Assembly: GCF_003846185.1 (NCBI RefSeq)
Contig: NZ_ML123034.1
Coordinates: forward strand, 5,279,555 to 5,343,554
Length of the DNA: 64,000 nucleotides
Direction: 5' to 3'
Source of the DNA: Streptomyces sp. ADI96-02
GTDB lineage: Bacteria > Actinomycetota > Actinomycetes > Streptomycetales > Streptomycetaceae
The position numbers and the translations under genes are program-made. The notes beneath the pieces were generated by a model. That model worked only from the letters and a program-made list of their open reading frames with translations. It was not told the DNA's origin and made no database searches. Positions 51,301 to 60,600 of the stretch are shown here, in pieces. Position 1 is the first letter of the stretch. Each line of letters starts with the position of its first letter.

Positions 51301-52419
51301 GTGGCGGCTCGGCCGCCAGCGCATCGCCTCCGACAGGTCGAGGATCAGGGCGTTGCGGTAGCCGTGGCCCTCCCAGCGGTGGCCCTCCGGGACGTTCACC
51401 CCGTCCAGCACCACCACGGTGTACGGCTCGTCCCGGCCGGGCCGGGCGTCCGGGTCGAAGCCGGGGCGCTCGGCGAACTCCGCGCCGAGCAGGTCGTCCA
51501 GCTCGGTCAGGTCGGTGGTGATCCGGCGGGCCTGCCCCGCCCCGTCCTCCTCGTGCGGGTCCAGCACGTGCGGCAGCCACTTCGCCCACTCCCACTCCGG
51601 CCGCCGCTCGTCGCTCACGCAGAAGGCGATCCACAGCTCCTCCGGCGCGTGGAAGACCGCGAGCTGGGCGAGGACGGCCCGCGCCAGGGCCCGTACGGCG
51701 TCGCCGTCGTCGCCCCCGGCGGTACCCGGCCGGGCAGCCTCCGTACCGTCAGCCTCCTCCGGGCGCAGCAGAATCCGCGCCGAGGAGCGCAGGTAGAGAC
51801 CGAGCGGCTGTTCCGGGATGGTGGAGTACGCGCGGATGAAGCGGCGCAGAGCGTGCGCGCAGAGCGGTTCGAGGTCCTCGACGGGCCGGGTGGAGACCGG
51901 GTTCAGGGTGAGCGCGAGCTGCTGTTCACCGACCGCCAGACGGACCTCGCCGAAGTCCTCGTCGGCCGGGCGGCGTTCCCACAGCCGGGAGGTGCGGGCC
52001 AGCGAACGCAACGAGGCGGGATCAGGGTTGCGCCAGGCCAGCGCGCGCTGCTGCTCCGCGATGGTGGTCCGCACCCGCTTGCGGGTCTGCGCCAGATAGC
52101 GCAGGTAGTCGCGGCGCTCGCCCTTGAGGCGCTGCTTGCGCTCGCTGGAGCGGCGCATCAGCTGCCCCAGCAGCATCGCACCGGCGGAGAGCGCCATCAC
52201 GCCCATCGCCAGATACATGAAGACGCCGTTCCCGCCGCCGGGGCGCAGGAACATCAGCATCATCGACACCGACATCAGGGCCATCGGCAGGTAGGTCCAC
52301 ACCGCCGAGGTGTCCGGGACCGTCTCGGCGAGGACCGGCGGCTCCTGGAGGGTCAACTGCCCCTCAGGCATCTCCGGTCCACGCCTGCGGGCCGGACGGC
52401 GAAAGAGCACGACACTCAA
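48394..52419 (-). CDS. eccC: T7SS motor ATPase EccC
   Basis: This protein of about 1341 residues has two N-terminal membrane helices (residues about 40-95) and three FtsK/SpoIIIE-type ATPase domains with Walker A at GATGSGKSE (about 498), GGSQSGKST (about 855) and GDTESGKTN (about 1143). The Walker B of the first domain is complete (VVVDEFSELL). The second reads LVVDGWSTV and the third LVDDYDMV, so the catalytic Glu is missing there, as often seen in EccC. It drives export of WXG100 substrates and binds their C-terminal signals. TTG 52419 is chosen because GGAGG lies 9 nt upstream; GTG 52440 would add 7 residues. It is transcribed opposite to eccD. Confidence 0.95.
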   Translation of the reverse strand: MSVVLFRRPARRRGPEMPEGQLTLQEPPVLAETVPDTSAVWTYLPMALMSVSMMLMFLRPGGGNGVFMYLAMGVMALSAGAMLLGQLMRRSSERKQRLKGERRDYLRYLAQTRKRVRTTIAEQQRALAWRNPDPASLRSLARTSRLWERRPADEDFGEVRLAVGEQQLALTLNPVSTRPVEDLEPLCAHALRRFIRAYSTIPEQPLGLYLRSSARILLRPEEADGTEAARPGTAGGDDGDAVRALARAVLAQLAVFHAPEELWIAFCVSDERRPEWEWAKWLPHVLDPHEEDGAGQARRITTDLTELDDLLGAEFAERPGFDPDARPGRDEPYTVVVLDGVNVPEGHRWEGHGYRNALILDLSEAMRWRPSRHTLRLTVGPDSVNLVRTDRSRKERSVPLGRPDRLGPLGAEALARLITPRRMSLGTDIAQPLDTDVELTTLLGIPDLHRHDPKTLFARHSGSGRLRVPIAVGVDGRPVELDIKESAQGGMGPHGMLIGATGSGKSELLRTLVLGLALTNSSETLNFVLVDFKGGATFLGLEELPHTSAVITNLADEVALVERMQDALHGELIRRQELLRAAGNYTSALEYERARAAGADLAPLPSLFVVVDEFSELLSTHREFMELFVMIGRLGRSLGVHLLLASQRLDEGRMHQLESHLSYRIGLRTFSAMESRGVLGVPDAYELPAAPGSGYLKSGVEALTRFRAAYSSGTYRRRTGAVVQARVASQVVPWTSGWVVPRTLEAAPEPEPETVESEGDEEALLEVALERLRGSGPDAHQVWLPPLDEPSPLDALLHGLAPDGERGLTAARWPGVGRLRVPVGLVDKPFEQRRDPLVVDLSGAGGHVAVAGGSQSGKSTLARTLISALALTHTPAEVQFYCLDFGGGGLSQLAGLPHVGGVAARLNPERVNRAVAEVMTLLARREQFFVDHTLDSMQSYRRRRAAGEFPDEPFGDVFLVVDGWSTVRQDYDDLIPKFNELAARGLNYGIHLIITTTRWVELSAQVRDQAGTRLELRMGDPMDSEIDTRKARSVPRTGGRGITADTKMHFLAGLPRLDGSGSLEDLGEGVGHLVAEVSRHWSGPSAPQVRMLPHRLPVSELPAPEATEGGGMRLALGLDQDALEPVWHDFSRTPHLISVGDTESGKTNLLRLVAHGITRRYSPAEAKIIVVDYRRTLVDAVPEEYRIGHVISLDNLNETIEGAARAMKTRVPGADISPARMRSCDWWTGPRLFILVDDYDMVSGNSFQSSFEPLFENLTLGFEMGLHLVVARSAMGAGRGLSDGLIRRLDEANNPAVLLSCPPSEGRLFGNAKPLNLPPGRALHIARRKPRLMQTALVEEG

Positions 52420-52826
52420 GGAACAGAACCTCCGGTTCACTGACTTCTCCGGTCCGCTCCGAATAACCGGCGGACCGGGGCAGGAGGAAAGACCGCGCCG
52501 GATTCACCGGAGCACGATGCCCCGATGAACACCGGACGAATATGTCGAACGGACTGCGGGCGCCGCCCACTTGCGTGACGGCCGGCACCCTGCCGGATTC
52601 TCTCCCGAGCCAGAGCCCGAGGTACGACCGGTGACCGCAGGCAGTAGTCTGCATTCGAGGAACGCGCCCTGTCCACGCGGGAGCGGCGGTCACCGGATGT
52701 GCGGGCACAATTTTGCCGCTCCGCGCACCGGTTCACAGGAGTGCGGACTCATCCGCACTGTTCGCCCATTCCCTCTCCCGGGGAAGCTCCCTGTCAAAGC
52801 CCGCACGGAAGACGAGAGTTCTGCTG
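52420..52826. other. Divergent eccC/eccD intergenic region, 407 bp
   Basis: The region separates the two divergent T7SS transcription units and must hold both promoters. I see no gene and no convincing promoter pair; the least GC-rich points are near 52705-52715 and 52640-52655. Confidence 0.5.
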
Positions 52827-54233
52827 ATGACCGACAGTGCGGTGGCCGAAACGTGCCGCCTGACCGTACGTGCGCCGAGCGTCACCATCGATCTGGCCGT
52901 GCCCGCCGACGTACCGGTCGCCGATCTGCTCCCCACCCTCCTGCGTTACGTCGGTGAGGAGGCCGAGGAATCCGGGCTCGACCACGCGGGCTGGGTCCTC
53001 CAACGCCTCGGCGACGCGCCGCTCGACGAGGAGACCACCCTGACCGGGGCCGGTCTCGTCGACGGAGCCGTGCTCCACCTCCGCCCGCACACCCAGGCGC
53101 TGCCCGAGGCGCGCCTCGACGACCTGGTCGACGGAATGGCCGAAACGGTGGCGCGGCGGCTGCACACCTGGCACGCCGGGGCGGCCCGAGGCCTGCTGGT
53201 CGGCACGGCCGTGGCGACCGTGGCGGCCGCCCTGGTGGTGGTGTTCCGGCCGGGAGTGGCCGAATCCAGCGGTATCCGCGCCGCCTGCGCGGCGATCGTC
53301 GGGGTGCTGCTCCTCGCCGGGGCCGGTTCCGCCAGCCGCGCGGTCGGCGACCGGCTCTCCGCGACCGCGCTCGCCCTGCTGGTCGCCCCCTGCTTCGCCC
53401 TGGTCGGCTGGGTACTGCCCGGCGGCGACCTGACCGGCCCGGACGCGACGGAGGTCGTGGGGGCCCGGCTGCTCGCGGCGGGCGCCGCCGCCGCGGGCGG
53501 CGCGGTCCTCGCGCTGGCCGCCACCGCGGTCGGCGCCCCCGCCCTGCTGGCCACCGCGATGGTGGCGGTGGCCACCGCGATCGCCGGGGCCCTGATGGGA
53601 TACACCGGCCTGGACGCCCCGGCCTCGGTGGCCCTGGTCGCCGCCGTCGTCACGCTCGCCGCCGGGGCGGTCGCCCCGTTCGCCTTCAAACTGGCCGGCA
53701 TGCGCATGCCCGCCCTGCCGTCCTCGGCCGGGCAGCTCCAGGAGGGCATCGACCCGTACGCGGGCGACGAGGTCGCCGAGCGCACCGAACTCGCCGGGCG
53801 CTGGGTCGCGGTCCTCTTCGCCGCCACCGGAACCGTCGCCGCGGCGGCCCTGGCGGTCCTCGCCCACACCCCGGACCTGCCCGAGACGCTCACCGCCCTC
53901 TCCCTGGCCCTGCTGCTGCTCCTGCACTCCCGGGGCCTGGTCCACATCGGCCAGCGGCTCACCCTCGCGGTGCCCGGGATCTGGGGCCTGCTCCTGCTCG
54001 CCCGGGCCTGGGCGGTGGACAGCGACACGGACGGCCGGATGGTGGTCTTCGCCGTGTTGCTCGCCGTCGGGGCCGCCCTGGTGACCGCGTCCTGGATCGT
54101 GCCCGGCCGCCGGATGCTGCCGTACTGGGGCCGGGCGGCGGAACTGGCGCACACGGGTCTCGCCGTCGCGCTGGTCCCGTTCTCGCTGTGGGCGGCCGGT
54201 CTCTTCGGCTGGCTGCGCGGCCTGTTCGGCTGA
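52827..54233 (+). CDS. eccD: T7SS membrane channel protein EccD
   Basis: This 468-residue protein has an N-terminal ubiquitin-like (YukD-type) domain in residues 8-92 (CRLTVRAPSVTIDLAVPADV), a linker, and about eleven hydrophobic helices from residue 118 to the end. EccD dimers line the inner membrane pore of the type VII system. The start at 52827 is supported by the domain beginning right after it and a GAAGACGAGAG purine stretch upstream. It begins the plus-strand unit with eccB. Confidence 0.93.
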   Translation: MTDSAVAETCRLTVRAPSVTIDLAVPADVPVADLLPTLLRYVGEEAEESGLDHAGWVLQRLGDAPLDEETTLTGAGLVDGAVLHLRPHTQALPEARLDDLVDGMAETVARRLHTWHAGAARGLLVGTAVATVAAALVVVFRPGVAESSGIRAACAAIVGVLLLAGAGSASRAVGDRLSATALALLVAPCFALVGWVLPGGDLTGPDATEVVGARLLAAGAAAAGGAVLALAATAVGAPALLATAMVAVATAIAGALMGYTGLDAPASVALVAAVVTLAAGAVAPFAFKLAGMRMPALPSSAGQLQEGIDPYAGDEVAERTELAGRWVAVLFAATGTVAAAALAVLAHTPDLPETLTALSLALLLLLHSRGLVHIGQRLTLAVPGIWGLLLLARAWAVDSDTDGRMVVFAVLLAVGAALVTASWIVPGRRMLPYWGRAAELAHTGLAVALVPFSLWAAGLFGWLRGLFG

Positions 54234-54281
54234 GCACGCGCCCGTACGCCGTCGAAACCCGTAACAAGTTGAGGAGAGGCC

Positions 54282-55823
54282 GTGCAGTCCAAGGTCGACC
54301 AGGTGCAGGCCCACGGTTTCATGATGGGCAGGCTCAGTTCGGGCCTGCTGACGGCCGACCCGGACGCTCCCGAGAGCCCGCTCGGCCGCACCACCCGCGG
54401 TGTGGTCTTCGGCGTCCTGGTGACCGTCCTGATCGGCGCCGGCGCCACCGTCTACGGGCTGCTGCGCCCCGGCGGGAACGACAGCTGGCGCAAGGAGGAG
54501 CACCTCGTGGTGAACCGCGAGACCGGCGCCCGCTATCTGTGGACCGCCACCGACGGGGTGCTCCACCCGGTGCGGAACTACGCCTCCGCGCGGCTCATCG
54601 GAGGCTCGGACCTGAAGACGGTGGACGTGTCCACCGCCTCGCTCCGGGACGTACCCGTCGGATCCCCGGCCGGCATACCCGGCGCTCCGGACTCCCTTCC
54701 CGTCCCCGGCCAGCTCGACTCCGGCGCCTGGCACATGTGCGTGACCGGGCCGGGCGGCGCGCTGCCCAGCACCTCGGGTCAGCTCGCGGGCGTGGGAGCC
54801 GACAAGCCGGGGGCCACCACGGTGGTGGCCGGGGCCCCGTTGGAGTCCCGGGACGTCGGCGGCGACCGGGCGGTGCTCGTCCGAGGCCCGGATCGCACCG
54901 AGTACCTGGTCTGGCGCGGCAGCCGGCTCGCCCTGGACCGGGCGTCCGACGCCCGCAACGCGCTCGGCTACGGCTCCGAGCGGGCGATGCCCGTCTCGGC
55001 GGCGTTCCTCGACGCCCTGGCCCCCGGCCCCGCCCTCAAGCCGCCGGAGGTCCCCGGACGCGGCGGCCGGGGCCCGGCCATCGGCGGCGAGCCGAGCCGG
55101 ATCGGCCAGCTCTTCCAGGTCAGCGTCGTCGGCGGGGGCAGCACCTACCACCTGCTCCGCGAGGACGGCCTGGTGCCGCTGACCGGACTCGAAGCGGCCC
55201 TGGTACTGGGCGACCCGGCCACCCAGAAGTACGCCTACGAAGGGCGCTCGCCGCAGGCCCGTGCGGTCGGCGCCGACGCGCTGCGCACCCACCGGTCGAA
55301 GGACGCGGCCACCGGGACCGGGTCCGCCGAGGCGCCCCGTACCCCGCCGCTCCCGCGGTCGGCACCGCGCGGCACCGCGCTCTGCGCGCAGGTGGACGGC
55401 GGTGACGGCGGCGCCCGCATCAGATCGGTGCTGGTCCCGCTGGCCGGGCTCGGCCCCTTCGCGGTCTCCCAGGGCAGCGCCCAGCCGCTGGTCCCGGCCT
55501 GCGCGCGCACCGACGCCACGGTCGTACGCCCGGGGCGCGGAGCCCTGGTCCGGGCGCTGCACGCCAGTGGCGCGGCCCACGCCCAGACCACCTACCTGGT
55601 CGCGGAGAACGGCGTGAAGTACCGCGTCAGCGCCAAGGACTCGCTGACCGCGCTCGGCTACGCGGAGGGGGACGTCGCCTCGGTCCCGGCCCCCCTGCTG
55701 GCGACCCTGCCGACCGGCGCGGACCTGGACCCGGCAGCCGCGGCCGGCGGAGCCCGGCCCAAGGTCACCGCGCCGAAGTGCGGCGGGACGGACGAGGGCG
55801 GCACCGGCGACTTCAAGCCATGA
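54282..55823 (+). CDS. eccB: T7SS core protein EccB
   Basis: This 513-residue protein has a short cytoplasmic start with the family pattern KVDQVQAHGFMMGRLSSGLLTADPDAPESP, one membrane helix near residues 40-62, and a large extracytoplasmic R-domain repeat region (YLWTATDGVLHPVRNYASARLI at about 85, TYHLLREDGLVPLTGLEAALVLGDP at about 288) with two Cys in the late part. It forms the outer face of the T7SS core complex. TGAGGAGAGG lies just before GTG 54282, 48 nt after eccD. Confidence 0.93.
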   Translation: MQSKVDQVQAHGFMMGRLSSGLLTADPDAPESPLGRTTRGVVFGVLVTVLIGAGATVYGLLRPGGNDSWRKEEHLVVNRETGARYLWTATDGVLHPVRNYASARLIGGSDLKTVDVSTASLRDVPVGSPAGIPGAPDSLPVPGQLDSGAWHMCVTGPGGALPSTSGQLAGVGADKPGATTVVAGAPLESRDVGGDRAVLVRGPDRTEYLVWRGSRLALDRASDARNALGYGSERAMPVSAAFLDALAPGPALKPPEVPGRGGRGPAIGGEPSRIGQLFQVSVVGGGSTYHLLREDGLVPLTGLEAALVLGDPATQKYAYEGRSPQARAVGADALRTHRSKDAATGTGSAEAPRTPPLPRSAPRGTALCAQVDGGDGGARIRSVLVPLAGLGPFAVSQGSAQPLVPACARTDATVVRPGRGALVRALHASGAAHAQTTYLVAENGVKYRVSAKDSLTALGYAEGDVASVPAPLLATLPTGADLDPAAAAGGARPKVTAPKCGGTDEGGTGDFKP

Positions 55824-56277
55824 ACGTGACAAATGCCCCATAGGGGACCAAGGTCCCGCGGGTCCTGATGATCGGGGCGGGGGATGGCTGTTCCCGGCGG
55901 GCGCGGGCGGTGCGATTTCCGCCGCGCACCGTCGGGAAACCTCAGAAAAAGCTCAGACTATGCAACGCGTCCACGCCTTCATGGAATCCTTCCAAGGGGG
56001 CGGCCAACGGTGAAAGCGGGCCCTCCCCGTGCCCGTTGTGAATCGATGCCCGCCCGTTTCCCGTCCGCATGGCCCGTCCCGCGCCGCAGAAGTCCGGGAC
56101 GGATTCGGCGTGTTCACCTCACGTAAATCCGCAGGACGACTCCTTCCGGATGCGGGAAGACCGGTCAACTGGCCTATGCTCCAATCTTTCTTGGACGCGT
56201 TGCCCCGGGGCGGTGATTCTTCATAGCCTCAGCGGGCAACGGTGCGAAGAGAGTTGCCTGGACGAAGGGAGCGTGAC
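55824..56277. other. Intergenic region, 454 bp, upstream of the WXG100 genes
   Basis: There is no supported gene. TTGGAC at 56190-56195 with TGATTC 17 nt later is a weak promoter candidate for the WXG100 genes. A TATGCT at about 56173 is an alternative -10 without a -35. Confidence 0.4.
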
Positions 56278-56613
56278 ATGGCGGACAGTGGCCAGAGGAG
56301 GGCGGATTATGCCAAGGGCTTGGGAGGTGTGTCCTCACTGGAGTCGGCCCGTGCCTCGGTAGAGAGGATCCAGAACAACGTCGCGGAGATCGCGGCGCGT
56401 TCGGGGGTGGGCGGCGACGAGGGCCAGGCCCTCCTGAAGCTCTTCCGCAGCTGGAACGGCGAGGCCCAGAAGGTCGTCGTACAGATCAGCAAGATGGTCG
56501 ACGCCCTCCAGGAGAACGTCACGTCGGCCGACCGGCTGGCGAAGGAGAACCAGGACCTCACCGAGGTGCTCAACAGCAAGACCAGCCAGGGCGTTTTCGA
56601 GGCGCTGCGCTGA
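56278..56613 (+). CDS. WXG100 family protein (EsxB-like)
   Basis: This 111-residue helical hairpin protein has the WXG turn as FRSWNGEAQ, with Trp near residue 61, between two amphipathic helices (SVERIQNNVAEIAAR and VQISKMVDALQENV). Such proteins are secreted as dimers by T7SS. GAAGGGAG lies upstream of the ATG. It pairs with the next WXG protein, 91 nt downstream, as EsxB/EsxA-type partners. Confidence 0.9.
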   Translation: MADSGQRRADYAKGLGGVSSLESARASVERIQNNVAEIAARSGVGGDEGQALLKLFRSWNGEAQKVVVQISKMVDALQENVTSADRLAKENQDLTEVLNSKTSQGVFEALR

Positions 56614-56704
56614 CCCGCCCCCTTCGCGGCGCCGGCTCCCACAGGTGATGCCGGAGTCCGTGAGCACCCGGGCCCAGGGGCCCGGCGACCCGAGAGGAGA
56701 TGTC

Positions 56705-57013
56705 ATGGCCGACGGCATCATCGATGTGCAGTACTCCACGGTCCGCAACGCGATCGAGGAGCTGACCCAGCAGACCAAGCAGATCATCACCACCCTCAAC
56801 AACCTGGAGGACGAGCTGAAGCCGCTCATCACCTCCTGGGAGGGTGACGACCAGGCGATGTACCGGGGTGTCCAGGCCGAGTGGGACCAGGCCACCAAGA
56901 ACATGGCTCTGCTCCTGGGCGACAGCGGCAACCTGGTCCAGAGCATCCACGACAACCACTCCCGGGACGAGCGTCGGAGCGCCGACAACTGGGGCGGTGT
57001 GCGCGCCCGTTAG
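56705..57013 (+). CDS. WXG100 family protein (EsxA-like)
   Basis: This 102-residue helical hairpin has WEG in ITSWEGDDQAMY near residue 45, followed at the C-terminal helix by MYRGVQAEWDQA. It is the probable partner of the upstream WXG protein. GAGAGGAGATG lies before the ATG. A perfect 19-bp hairpin follows its stop directly. Confidence 0.92.
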   Translation: MADGIIDVQYSTVRNAIEELTQQTKQIITTLNNLEDELKPLITSWEGDDQAMYRGVQAEWDQATKNMALLLGDSGNLVQSIHDNHSRDERRSADNWGGVRAR

Positions 57014-57019
57014 TCTCCT

Positions 57020-57059
57020 CCGGGTTCCGCCTGCCGCCTCGGCGGCAGGCGGAACCCGG
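57020..57059 (+). terminator. Strong hairpin after the second WXG100 gene
   Basis: A perfect 19-bp inverted repeat (57020-57038 with 57041-57059) has only 2 nt between the arms. It probably protects or terminates the short esx transcript and limits read-through to the genes beyond. Confidence 0.8.
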
Positions 57060-57133
57060 ACCCGGTGCGGGCGGCCCGAGCGCCGCCCGCCGCATCCCGA
57101 CCCGCCCGGCGCCGAACCCCAGGAGGACGTCCC

Positions 57134-57613
57134 ATGGCTGAGAAGGCTGACGTCAAGCACTTCGACCTCAAGCAGATGGAGAACTTCCGGGACCTGGAGG
57201 TCGAGCCGGTGCTCCGCTCCGCGAAGGTCACCCGGGAGGAGATCGAGAACGGCGTCCGTCCCCTCGGCAAGATGGTCGACAAATACGCCTACACCAGCGC
57301 GGAGAACCCGGAGAAGGGCGACCAGGTCCTGCGGATCGGCAAGATCGGCCGCGACCCAGATGATTGGGTCTCGGGCAAGGTGTTGCTGGACGCCGTCAAG
57401 GCGTCCGCCACCGAGATCGACAAACTCCTCGGGGAACAGGTGGCGCTCTTCAAGGAGCTGAAGGAAGCCCTCACCGAGACCATCGACGAGGCGAACAAGA
57501 CCAAGGACAAGAACCTCGACGCGATCGACGCGCAGACGCTGTTGCAGACCTTCGACGAGGTGGACGCCTTCACCGTCGGCGGCACGGACGGCAGCGGTGG
57601 GAAAACCTCCTGA
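57134..57613 (+). CDS. T7SS-linked helical protein, unknown function
   Basis: I do not recognise a named family. The 159-residue protein is highly charged and mostly helical, with no signal peptide or membrane helix and no WXG turn (the only Trp is in DPDDWVSGK). A long Lys/Glu-rich coiled-coil-like stretch spans about 90-140 (LFKELKEALTETIDEANK). AGGAGG lies 7 nt before the ATG. It is followed after 27 nt by the large repeat protein and may be its partner or chaperone. Confidence 0.75.
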   Translation: MAEKADVKHFDLKQMENFRDLEVEPVLRSAKVTREEIENGVRPLGKMVDKYAYTSAENPEKGDQVLRIGKIGRDPDDWVSGKVLLDAVKASATEIDKLLGEQVALFKELKEALTETIDEANKTKDKNLDAIDAQTLLQTFDEVDAFTVGGTDGSGGKTS

Positions 57614-57640
57614 TCAGGACCAGCACTGAAAGGGCCACCA

Positions 57641-60600
57641 GTGGCTGAGGTCGCAAACGCGGACCCCGACTCCCGCGAAAACGTCAACGAACTCAAGGGG
57701 TGGGGCGCCGAGAGCGTGGACGGCTGGGCGAACCTGGTCCACCACATCACCGGCTTTCCGATGCCCGACCGCAAGACGATCTTCGAGAGGCTCACCTCGA
57801 CCAAAGGGGGCCCGCTGTTCCGGATGGACATCCGCGAACGGGACTTGAAGTCCGTCGTCCAAGAGTCCGGCTTCCTCGTGAACGAGGGCCAGGACTACGA
57901 CATCTTCTTCCTGAACAAGAACAAGCAGTCCTCGATCATGCAGGCCCGGATCGTCTTCGAGGGCCGGGCGAAGTCGGGCAACGAGATCCACTTCGACGGC
58001 ACCGACGCCGACGACGTGGACGACGTCAGCGTCCACGAGGGCAACGAGTTCAAGGACTACAACAAGCAGGAAATGAGCACGAAGCCGCTCGCCGAGTACA
58101 TGAACGGGCCGCGGGCCGCGCTCATCGCCCTGCGTGACGGCGGCACCGAGGGGGTCAAGTTCAACAACCTGTCGGTGCCCAGCACCGACGCCGTCGTGCT
58201 GAAGTCCTTCACCGACACCGGGGAGTCCTTCGACCGGGCCGCCCAGTTTTTCAAGGACAAGGCCGTCGTCCTCAAGGACTGGGAGGACCGCTTCTCCCGG
58301 GAGGACGCGAGCTGGAAGGGGGAGGCGGCCGACGTCTTCCGCAACCTGCTGAAGAAGGTCCGCGAGAACTACGACGGCTACGTCGAGACCTTCGGCGCCA
58401 CCTCGAACGCCGACGGCGTCACCGGCACCGACGGCACGGTCTACTCCCGCGCTCTGGAGGCGGGCAGCCAGAGCCTCAAGGACACCGCGAGCAACCTGCT
58501 GGGGAACTGGCTGGAGTGGGCGAAGTCCGACTACTACGATCCGCTGCTCGTCCTGCGCTATGTGCTGGACGACCTCGCCTTCTGGGTCGACGAGAACAAC
58601 ATCAGCAAGAGCGACATCGAGGCCACCACCCACAACGGCTACCAGGGGGCGGGCTACACCACCGTCAGGCACTCACCACAGGCGGGCTTCAGCCAGGAAC
58701 ACCCCGACTACGGGGACCTCAGCGACATCGCCAACTGGAAGAAGGTCGGCGAGAAGGCCGTCGAACTGTGGAACAAGGGCGTCGACGAGATGCTGGTCAG
58801 GCCCGCCGTCGCGGAGAGGTCGAGGCTGAACAACATCTTCCTCGACCTCGCCAAGGACTTCACCGAGAACGTCCCGAAGCCCAAGACCACCAGCACGGCG
58901 GGCGAGGACTACGCCGACGACAAGCTCAACGACCCGGGCGGCACAGGCGGACCGGACATCGACGACTGGCTCAAGAAGCTCAACGACAACAACAACGACT
59001 TCCTGAACGACCTCAACGAGAACAACAACGACATCCTGGACGACCTGAACAACAACAACAACGACATCCTCGACGACCTCAACAACAAGAACAACGACAT
59101 CCTGGATGACCTCAACAACGACAACAAGGACATCCTGGAAGACCTGGGGAACAACAACAAGACCGTCCTGGACGATCTCGGGAACATCAACAACCAGGCG
59201 CTCGACAACCTCAACGACCTCGGGAACGCCAACAACGACGCGTTGAACAGCCTGAACGACCTGGGCGACGCCAACAACAACGCGCTGAACAGCCTCGGCA
59301 ACCTCGGAAACCTGAACGCGCCGCTGGGCGAAGGCGGTCCGTTGGGCGGCGACGGGCAGACCCTCCCGCCGCCGGTCCTCCCTCCGCTCACCCAGAGCCT
59401 CGGCAACCTCGGCCTGAACAACAATCCGCAGGACGGGGTCCGGAACAACCCGACCGAGGAGTTCACCCGCAGTCTGGGCAACATCCTCGGCGGCGCCGGC
59501 CTGAACACGCCGACCGGTGGCAACACCAGGCTCCGGGACGGCGGCGGGCTCACCACCGACTTCCCGGACGGCAGCCGCAGCTCGTTCGACCCGGAAACCG
59601 GGCAGTTGACGACCACGCATCCGGACGGCTCGACCAAGACCGTGGATCTCGGCGACGGTGCGAAGATCACCAACCCGGACGGTTCGGTCACCTCGCTGGA
59701 CCGGGACGGGAACCTGACGACGACGTTCCCGGACGGCTCCAAACAGGTCATCGATCCCCGGACCGGGGAGGCCGTCACGACGAACCCGGACGGCAGCACG
59801 TCCACCAGCAATCTGGGCGACCTCGGCGGCCTGAACGGCCTGAACGGTCCGGACGGTGCGCTCGACGGGCTGCGCGACCTCGGTCTCGACGGGAACGGCG
59901 ACGGACTGGAGACGCCGACGGGCGGGCGTACTTCGCTGGGTCTCGACGGCGATCTGGACAACGTGTTCCCGGACGGCAGCCGCAGCTCGTTCGACCCGGA
60001 CACCGGGGAGTTGACGACCACGAACCCGGACGGCTCGACGAAGACCGTGGACCTGACGCACGGCGCGACGGTGACCAACCCGGACGGCTCGAAGACGGTC
60101 CTGGACAACGGCATGCTGAAGACGACGTACCCGGACGGCACCACTCAGATCGTGGACCCGGAGACCGGCCGTACGACCATCACCGACCCGGACGGCAAGA
60201 CCCGGACCGTGGACCTGGACGGGCTGGGCTCCGACCTGAACCGGGACACCCGCGACCGGCTGGACCTCGACAGCCTCGGGCTGAACGGTAACGGCAACGG
60301 CATCAGCTCCGGCGGCTCCGGGGGCGGCGGACCGAGCACCGTCTCCCGCGACCTGTCGCTGCCCGACCTGGGCCTTGGCAACGGCGGGGGCAACTCGACC
60401 ACGGGCCTCGACACCAGCCTCTCCGCCCTGGGCGGCGGCACGCTCGGCGGCGAGGGTTCCGGCAACGGGCTCAACCCCGGGCAGACCCCCGGCGCCCCCG
60501 GCCAGACGCCCGGCGGCCCGGGCGCCCCCGGCATGCCCGGCTCGCCCGGTATGCCGATGGGCGGCGGAGGCATGGGCGCCGGCGGGGTCGGCGAGAAGGG

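Noticed and set aside
48092..51634. Long second frame of 1180 codons inside eccC
   Set aside because: Arg/Ala/Gly/Pro-rich shadow of the eccC frame, which has all expected ATPase motifs.
58981..59302. CRISPR array in the repeated Asn-codon region
   Set aside because: The units are in frame, degenerate, adjoin without unique spacers and encode a continuous protein.
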